A stretch of 64,000 nt of DNA from Rhodovibrionaceae bacterium (GTDB lineage Bacteria > Pseudomonadota > Alphaproteobacteria > Kiloniellales > DSM-21159), in NCBI GenBank assembly GCA_028279885.1, contig JANQMX010000054.1, positions 62,001 through 126,000 on the forward strand, given 5' to 3'. Positions within the stretch are counted from its first letter, which is position 1. Each line of letters starts with the position of its first letter. The translations under genes and the position numbers were made by a program. Positions 58,176-64,000 of the stretch are shown piece after piece. A model generated the notes under the pieces. That model had not been told where the DNA came from and did not search any database. It saw only the letters and a list, made by a program, of their open reading frames with translations.

Positions 58176-58554
58176 GGAGCTTTTCCCTTGTTCTGGAATT
58201 GTCAGCCAAGCACCAGACAGCGATGGTTAGGCGCACCACCCCTGAGAGGCGCACCGAACGCACGCCCCGGTAGGAAGTCGGCGAAACCGGTAGTCGTGGT
58301 TAATTGCGGTTTCGTTGCAGAAATTTGAGAGAATCCGGAAGGCTGCAGACCCCGGATAAGAAAGACGGTTTAACGCCTTGGCGAAAAAGCCGCTTGCCGG
58401 CGGGAAAAATTCTGCCGGCCGTCGAATCCGAAGTGCGTTCAGGCCCGCCTGCCTGCTCTTACGAACTTCGGATTCGGTGCACTAGAGCGTTATCGGATTG
58501 AATTCCTGCACAAATGCAGCGCGGCCGCGCTTCAAACCAGCCCGCGGGTCGTCG

Positions 58555-59427
58555 CTATCGCCACCACGGCTGCGTCTCGTAGAGCGGGCCGGGCCGTTCG
58601 AACAGCTTGTCGTACTTGCACAGCTTCGGGGTCTCGCCCAGAGCCTGCGGAATGCCATCCCTGAACGCCCATTCACCGCGGTCGGTTGTGTCCGCGCGGA
58701 CATAGCTGGAAATCGCAAACGCACGGTCGTGCGCGGAATGGTTCGGCATCGAGCCATGCACGGTCAGCAGCGACCACAGCACCAGATCGCCCGGCTCCAT
58801 CTCAAGAGCGACCGCATCGTTAGGGTCGATACCAACCGCTTTGAGTTCCTCCTCGGCCGTCAAGCCCTTCATAATCTGCCCGTCCCCATCGTCGGACAAA
58901 CCCAGGTAGCCCATCTTTTGGCTTCCCGGGATAACCTGCAGGCAGCCGTTCTCCCGTGTCGCCCGATCGATGGCCAGACCCGTGGTAACCGTGTTGAAGG
59001 CCACGTCATCGTAGCTCGACTGATCGCGAAAGCGCAGGTCCTGGTGGAAGCGGTAGCCGGTGAGGTTCGCGCCAGGCGGTTTCCAGTGTATTTGCTGGGC
59101 GACCTGCTTGATGTCGCGCCCCAGAATGGGTTCGAGAACGGCGAAGTACTCCTGCCGCCGCCGGAATGCCTCGAAGTAGGCGCTGATCCAGGCCTGCCAA
59201 TGCACTTGGATGACATAGCGCTGGCCGAAATCCTCTTCAGGCAGGATTTCGAAGTAGAGGTTTCCATGCCGAAAGGTGGCGTGATGAGTCAGCCCTTCCT
59301 CGTAGACTCGGCGGGTCTCGGCTTGGAGTGCGTCGATTTCGTCGGGGTCGAGGAAGCCGCGGATGATGGCATAACCTTCTTCGCGGTAGCGTTCGGCGAC
59401 CTGTCTGGCTTCGTTGGCTGTCAGCAT
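58555..59427 (-). CDS. Phytanoyl-CoA dioxygenase-family protein
   Basis: YRFHQDLRFRD (HxD), VLWSLLTVHGSMPNHSAHDRAFAISSYV. Confidence 0.9.
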   Translation of the reverse strand: MLTANEARQVAERYREEGYAIIRGFLDPDEIDALQAETRRVYEEGLTHHATFRHGNLYFEILPEEDFGQRYVIQVHWQAWISAYFEAFRRRQEYFAVLEPILGRDIKQVAQQIHWKPPGANLTGYRFHQDLRFRDQSSYDDVAFNTVTTGLAIDRATRENGCLQVIPGSQKMGYLGLSDDGDGQIMKGLTAEEELKAVGIDPNDAVALEMEPGDLVLWSLLTVHGSMPNHSAHDRAFAISSYVRADTTDRGEWAFRDGIPQALGETPKLCKYDKLFERPGPLYETQPWWR

Positions 59428-59592
59428 GATCTCGTCCCTGACGACGGGCGCTGAGTGCGACCGCCTCTCACTTGTCTAACCTTCGGCCCGCCGCGAGGGC
59501 GGTGCAGCGCAGACTGTTCCGCATAGCCCCGCTTTTTGGAAGTCGCTGCAACCAGGAAACACTTTGCCAGGTTCCGGGAAAAACCCCGGTGA

Positions 59593-60597
59593 TCAGCGGG
59601 CAACGGCGCGTTCGTCCAATGACTCGGGGATCGCGTCCAAAAGAAAGTCGATAAAGGCACGGACCTTGGCGGGTACGCGCTCGCGGTGGGGATGCAGAAC
59701 GTAGATGGGGGTGGCTTCAGGCACGAAGCCGGGCAGCAGCCGCTCTAGCCGGCCATCGATCACAGCCGGTTTGACCAGCATATCGGGCAGGTTCGCAATG
59801 CCGAACCCGGCCAGCGTCGCTTGGAAGATCGCTTCAATGTTGTTCGTGGACAGGCGCCCCGATACCGGAGCGACAACAGGACCTTCCGGGCCCTCGAACC
59901 GCCAAGCGCCCAACTGCCGGGCCACATTGGTCAGTATGCAGCTGTGTCCTGACAGATCAGATGGATGTACGGGCCGCCGCTGCCGGTCGAGGTATTCGGG
60001 CGTCGCGCAGACAACGGAGCCCGCCTCACCCAACTTCACGCACTGCAGCGCACTGTCCGCTTGAGGCCCGATGCGAATGGCCACGTCATAACCCTCTTCC
60101 ACCAAGGGAACGGCCAGCGCAGTGAGGTTGATCTCGACATTTATGTGCGGATAGAGCTCCAGGAACTGGGGGATCAATCCGGCAACGTGGGTGTGACCCA
60201 CCAGGCTCGAGCAGGCGACGCGAATGAGCCCGCGCACGTCGCCTTGCAGGTTCCAGACCGCTTCATAGAGCTCGGACATGTCGTCCAGAATCCGCGTCGC
60301 ACGGTTCAGGTAGAGCGTGCCAGGCTCTGTCAGGCGCAGCTGACGTGTGGTGCGATCCATCAACCGCACCCCCAGGGCCTCTTCCAGTTCTCGAATGTAC
60401 CGGCTGGCGGCGCTGGTCGAGAGCCCGAGCTCCCGGGCGCCTGCGGAGATGCTTCCCTGGGCGGCCACGCGCTCCAAGACCTTTGAGAGGAACAGAATGT
60501 TCTTCTCGGTGACGCGGTCTCGCCAAGGCGTTGTGGCCTTCGGTCGACCCATGCGCTTATCCCTCGCTTTCCACGATGCCGCTTGCGGCGTCTGCAC
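59593..60597 (-). CDS. LysR-family transcriptional regulator
   Basis: LERVAAQGSISAGARELGLSTSAASRYIRELEEALGVRLMDRTTRQLRLTEPG. Confidence 0.93.
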   Translation of the reverse strand: MQTPQAASWKARDKRMGRPKATTPWRDRVTEKNILFLSKVLERVAAQGSISAGARELGLSTSAASRYIRELEEALGVRLMDRTTRQLRLTEPGTLYLNRATRILDDMSELYEAVWNLQGDVRGLIRVACSSLVGHTHVAGLIPQFLELYPHINVEINLTALAVPLVEEGYDVAIRIGPQADSALQCVKLGEAGSVVCATPEYLDRQRRPVHPSDLSGHSCILTNVARQLGAWRFEGPEGPVVAPVSGRLSTNNIEAIFQATLAGFGIANLPDMLVKPAVIDGRLERLLPGFVPEATPIYVLHPHRERVPAKVRAFIDFLLDAIPESLDERAVAR

Positions 60598-60818
60598 AGT
60601 CCGCCGAAAGGTCGTCGCTCGGGAGGCAGCCTACGTTCGCCCTCGCCATCAGCCAACGGCTATCCAAGAGCAATGCGTTATTGGGCCGGTTCGAGCCCTC
60701 CAGCGCATTGTTGAATGCCGTTTGGCCAATCGGCCGCCTTGGCTTACCGTGGCAGGGCCGCGCCCAAGGAACTCAAAGAGGCAACAGCGGTTTAAGATAA
60801 CTCGGTGGGGGCAATAGC

Positions 60819-62075
60819 ATGTCGGCGATGGCCAAGATTACCTTGTTGTTTGTCGTCTTCGTCGACCTGATCGGGCAAGGCCTGGTCTTTCCCATCCTCA
60901 ACACGCTGATCATGGATCCCTCGACCGGCTTTCTGCCGGCGGGCACCTCGACCGGCATGCGCCATTTCAACTACGGCCTGGTGATCGGCATTTTCTTCCT
61001 GTCGTGGTTTCTTGGCGTGGTCTACGTCTCCAAGGTCTCCGACGCCATCGGCCGCAAGAACGCCTTGCTGATCTGCCTCGGCGGCGCGCTGAGCGGCTAC
61101 GCCCTCACCCTGGTGGCGCTCTACGTGAACAGCCTTTGGCTGCTCATCCTGGGCCGGGCGATCACCGGCTTTACTGCCGGCAACCAGCCAATCGCCCAGG
61201 CGGCAATGATCGACGGCAGCACCGACGAGGCCGACCGCGACCGCAACATGGGCTTCATCGTCACCGGCGTCAGCTTCGGTCTGGTCGGCGGGCCGATCAT
61301 CGGCGGCTTTCTGTCCGACCCTGACCTGCTGGGCGATCTGGCCAGCCTCAAGTTGCCGTTCTACGCCTCCTTCCTGCTGGTGCTGATCGCCATCGGGCTG
61401 GTGATCACCTTCTTCCATGACATCCGCACCGAGCGCACGCCCTTCGTCTTCCGGCCGCGCGACATCACCGACAGCCTGTGGAAGGTCACCAAGCACCCGC
61501 TCGTGATGCAGATCATGCCGGTCTATGCGCTGTTCATGATCGCCAACGTGACCTTCTACGTCTTCGTCGACAACTACCTGACCAGCGCCTTCGGATACGG
61601 CGTGCTCGGCGGCAGCATCGCGATGCTGGTGATCGGTGTCGCGCTGGCGACGAGCAGCACCTTTCTGGTCAAGCCGGCGCAGGCCCGCTTCAGCAAGCAG
61701 AAGATCGTCGGCGTGAGCCTGGCGACCATGGCGATCTGCGGGCTGGCCTTCGTGCTGATCCCGGTGGCCTACCTGACCTTCGTGCCGATCTTCTTCTTCT
61801 ACTTCCTGTTCGGCGTGTCCTATCCGACGATGCTCGGCATCTTTTCCAGCAGCGTCAGCGAGGCCGACCAGGGTTGGGTCATGGGCGTCACCACGGCGGT
61901 CTTCTGCCTCGCGGGCGGGATCATGTCGCTTGCGGGCGGCGAGCTGATGAGCTTCGACATCCGCTCGCCCTATTACATCGTGGTCGTGACGGCGGCCCTT
62001 GGCCTTCTGCTGCTGGTCACGACCTGGGGCGCGCCCGCCATGCGCCAGCTCACCGCGCGGCCCGAGGCCTCGTAA
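60819..62075 (+). CDS. MFS transporter
   Basis: Multi-TM; FVDLIGQGLVFPIL, YVSKVSDAIGRKNALLIC. Confidence 0.92.
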   Translation: MSAMAKITLLFVVFVDLIGQGLVFPILNTLIMDPSTGFLPAGTSTGMRHFNYGLVIGIFFLSWFLGVVYVSKVSDAIGRKNALLICLGGALSGYALTLVALYVNSLWLLILGRAITGFTAGNQPIAQAAMIDGSTDEADRDRNMGFIVTGVSFGLVGGPIIGGFLSDPDLLGDLASLKLPFYASFLLVLIAIGLVITFFHDIRTERTPFVFRPRDITDSLWKVTKHPLVMQIMPVYALFMIANVTFYVFVDNYLTSAFGYGVLGGSIAMLVIGVALATSSTFLVKPAQARFSKQKIVGVSLATMAICGLAFVLIPVAYLTFVPIFFFYFLFGVSYPTMLGIFSSSVSEADQGWVMGVTTAVFCLAGGIMSLAGGELMSFDIRSPYYIVVVTAALGLLLLVTTWGAPAMRQLTARPEAS

Positions 62076-62106
62076 GGCGGCTGGGAGCGCAGCACCAAGG
62101 CCGCGT

Positions 62107-62523
62107 TCAGCCGCCCCGAACGCCCTCTGCCGGGTTTGCGCAGAAGATCGCGACCTTGTTGCCTAGGGGATCGCGGAGATATCCGACATAGAAATGTTCG
62201 CTGTAGTCAGCCCGGAAGCCGGGAGCGCCCTCGTCGGAGCCGCCCGCCTGAAGACCAGCGGCGTGAAGGCTACGGACCATCTCCTGCGTTTCGGCTTGGA
62301 AGGCCGTCATGGAGCCGTTGCCAGCGGTCGCCTCCTTCCCGTCGTATGGCTTCGCCACGTAGACCGCGGCGGGGCCGGGGGACCGGCCGGTCCCGTCCGG
62401 ATGGGTGAATTCGATGCCGTTCGGCACTTCCGTCTTCCTGTAGCCGAGCGGGGTCAGGATGGCCGTGTAGAAACGCCCCGAGAGCGAGATATCGTTGGCC
62501 CCAACCCTGATGTAGCTCGGCAT
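62107..62523 (-). CDS. VOC-family (glyoxalase-like) protein
   Basis: FYTAILTPLGYRKTEVP...HAAGLQAGGSDEGAPGFRADYSEHFYVGYLRDPLGNKVAIFC. Confidence 0.92.
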   Translation of the reverse strand: MPSYIRVGANDISLSGRFYTAILTPLGYRKTEVPNGIEFTHPDGTGRSPGPAAVYVAKPYDGKEATAGNGSMTAFQAETQEMVRSLHAAGLQAGGSDEGAPGFRADYSEHFYVGYLRDPLGNKVAIFCANPAEGVRGG

Positions 62524-62733
62524 GCCGTCGTTCCTGTCTGCAACGTGCCCCCGAAGGTTCGAAGCGCGCCACTGGCACCCTGCCCCAGCTTTGCGGGACG
62601 CTGGTGATGGCTTGCCGAGCCGTAGCAGCGACAGGTCCGCCTCCGCTTCTTCGAAGCTCCGGCACGAAATGGCCGGCCGAGCCGAAGCTCACGGATGAGA
62701 CAGCCCGCCTTCGCCCTTCGGGCTTCGGCGCGG

Positions 62734-62764
62734 CAGCCTTCGCTCACTGCGCGAGCGAAGGCTG
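62734..62764 (-). terminator. Hairpin immediately 3' of the tRNA-Leu fragment
   Basis: CAGCCTTCGCTC-ACTGCGC-GAGCGAAGGCTG, 12-bp perfect stem; no clear T-tract. Confidence 0.4.
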
Positions 62765-62765
62765 A

Positions 62766-62824
62766 TGCGGGTGGAGGGACTCGAACCCCCACTTCCTTGC
62801 GGAAACCAGATTTTGAGTCTAATG
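62766..62824 (-). pseudogene. Truncated tRNA-Leu(CAA): 3' fragment from anticodon arm to discriminator base
   Basis: Minus strand CATTAGACTCAAAATCTGGTTTCCGCAAGGAAGTGGGGGTTCGAGTCCCTCCACCCGCA; loop CTCAAAA; no recognisable acceptor/D-arm 5' half to the right. Confidence 0.75.
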
Positions 62825-62899
62825 TAGTCTGTTTTAATTCATTGCTTTACATCATTTTTTGCAGCGATCAGCGTTATTGTGTAAGGTTTTGTGTAGGTC

Positions 62900-63127
62900 T
62901 TAGCGACCTCGCCGTGCACGATTTATGATCTGATCCTGATCATCAGGTAACTGCAGCGACACCGGAGGCAGCTGCGGGAAATCTGAGTAGGACTGAATTT
63001 CTAATGAGAAACATAGGGGTCTGCCATCAGTCTCCTGAAGTTCCCTCGCCCCAATCTCCTCGCTCTCAATGAATCTAACGCCAGACCTACCGCCATCGTT
63101 ACCACTTGACTGACGGCTTTTGCCCAT
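62900..63127 (-). CDS. Small hypothetical protein
   Basis: 75-aa ORF between the tRNA fragment and the next ORF; no recognised domain. Confidence 0.3.
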   Translation of the reverse strand: MGKSRQSSGNDGGRSGVRFIESEEIGARELQETDGRPLCFSLEIQSYSDFPQLPPVSLQLPDDQDQIINRARRGR

Positions 63128-63167
63128 TCAACCCTAGGCTTTTGACTACGGAGGAGGGCGCGGTACG

Positions 63168-64000
63168 GTGGATTTCAGCGATCCTGGGATGAATGCTGCC
63201 CTCAGCGACTGGGCGTCGGACGCGGATCTCTACATCCGGGCACAGGGACATAACATCAAGTTCGAGGAACATCTGGACAGGGCACGGGTGGATGAGTTTG
63301 AGGCCACCGTCACCGGTACTGTTGCGGACGCCGAAGATCTCAAAGCCCGATTGAGTGATTTTGTATCGACTTATGTAGAAGTGTCGGGGGCCAACGTACC
63401 GCTAACCTTTAAGGCCCTGAACGCTGGCGCGAGCTGCACTTCACTGGCCGAGGAACAAAAGTTGGTGAGGGTCGAGAACATCACGCGCCAGATCGAAAAC
63501 CAGGGACTCACCTTTGTTGCGCTTGAAAGATCCTTCCATAGTGCTGATCCCGCGTTGGCGGCGGGCTTCGACCTGTTTCTCGACAACTGGAACGATGCCC
63601 GGGATAATCGGCCAGCCTTCGTCGCATTCAAGGACCAGTTGTTGGAGGAGATCGCCGAACCAGACTGGCCCCACAAGCTGCGCGATTGCCTCGGCTTGGC
63701 ACACTTCAACACCGCAGCCGGGGGAGCGCCGATGAGCGTGGCGCTGGTCGAATACACAATCGAAGATGTGGCGAACGAAGCCGCGGGGGTGCCTGATATT
63801 GCCCACCCGTTCTGCATCCCGACATTCCTAGACCACAAACCTTATCACCAGTTCTTTCCGACTCCCCAAGAACTGCCGCACGGTGTGCCGATGGCGCTGT
63901 TCCAGGTCGCTTCTAACGAGGACCTGATTTCGGAAGTTCTTCATTCCCGAATAACTTATGCGCGTCACCATGTTGTCAAACTTGGACAAATCACGTCTGA
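63168..64000 (+). CDS. Hypothetical protein, 3' truncated by window (not in supplied ORF track)
   Basis: GTG start 63168 with GAGGAGGG 9 nt upstream (alternative ATG 63189); frame open for at least 277 codons to the window edge. Confidence 0.65.
   Translation, partial: MDFSDPGMNAALSDWASDADLYIRAQGHNIKFEEHLDRARVDEFEATVTGTVADAEDLKARLSDFVSTYVEVSGANVPLTFKALNAGASCTSLAEEQKLVRVENITRQIENQGLTFVALERSFHSADPALAAGFDLFLDNWNDARDNRPAFVAFKDQLLEEIAEPDWPHKLRDCLGLAHFNTAAGGAPMSVALVEYTIEDVANEAAGVPDIAHPFCIPTFLDHKPYHQFFPTPQELPHGVPMALFQVASNEDLISEVLHSRITYARHHVVKLGQITS

Noticed and set aside
63371-63838. Minus-strand 155-aa ORF
   Set aside because: Fully antisense to the longer plus-strand ORF with a good ribosome-binding site.

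Overview
High-GC alphaproteobacterial chromosome segment, probably Rhodospirillales/Kiloniellales-like (inferred from gene content; no search was run). Most of it is ordinary core genome: dnaE2 3' end, recR/ybaB/dnaX with the SRP RNA, nudC, pheA, kdsB, pmbA, xseA, purD, tadA, rluB, rsmD, mutL, pgi, two M16 peptidases, lspA, ileS. Accessory regions stand out. (1) A visibly AT-rich three-gene operon at 44127-47124, with start/stop overlaps, encodes a secreted Trypco2-like protein, a secreted trypsin-like protease and a secreted beta-propeller-like protein. I read it as a candidate envelope version of the trypsin/Trypco2 conflict-type modules and it is my top candidate for an undescribed system. 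(2) The dnaE2 3' end is present three times, separating small cargo modules (MocR+MFS; ArsR+NIPSNAP+EamA; then DUF1508 + XRE/ImmA), which suggests a recurrent insertion hotspot. (3) A type I secretion operon sits with a 2470-aa RTX protein that fuses phytase-like, nuclease-like and 5'-nucleotidase-like domains. (4) A PlcP/Agt-like lipid-remodelling pair lies divergent to a diacylglycerol-kinase-like gene, with a Pho-box-like site between them. (5) Four tandem composite palindromes occupy 27696-28298, with a relative at 23092. (6) A truncated tRNA-Leu(CAA) 3' fragment near the right edge looks like an attachment-site scar of an element extending beyond the window, and is followed by a long ORF missing from the supplied track.
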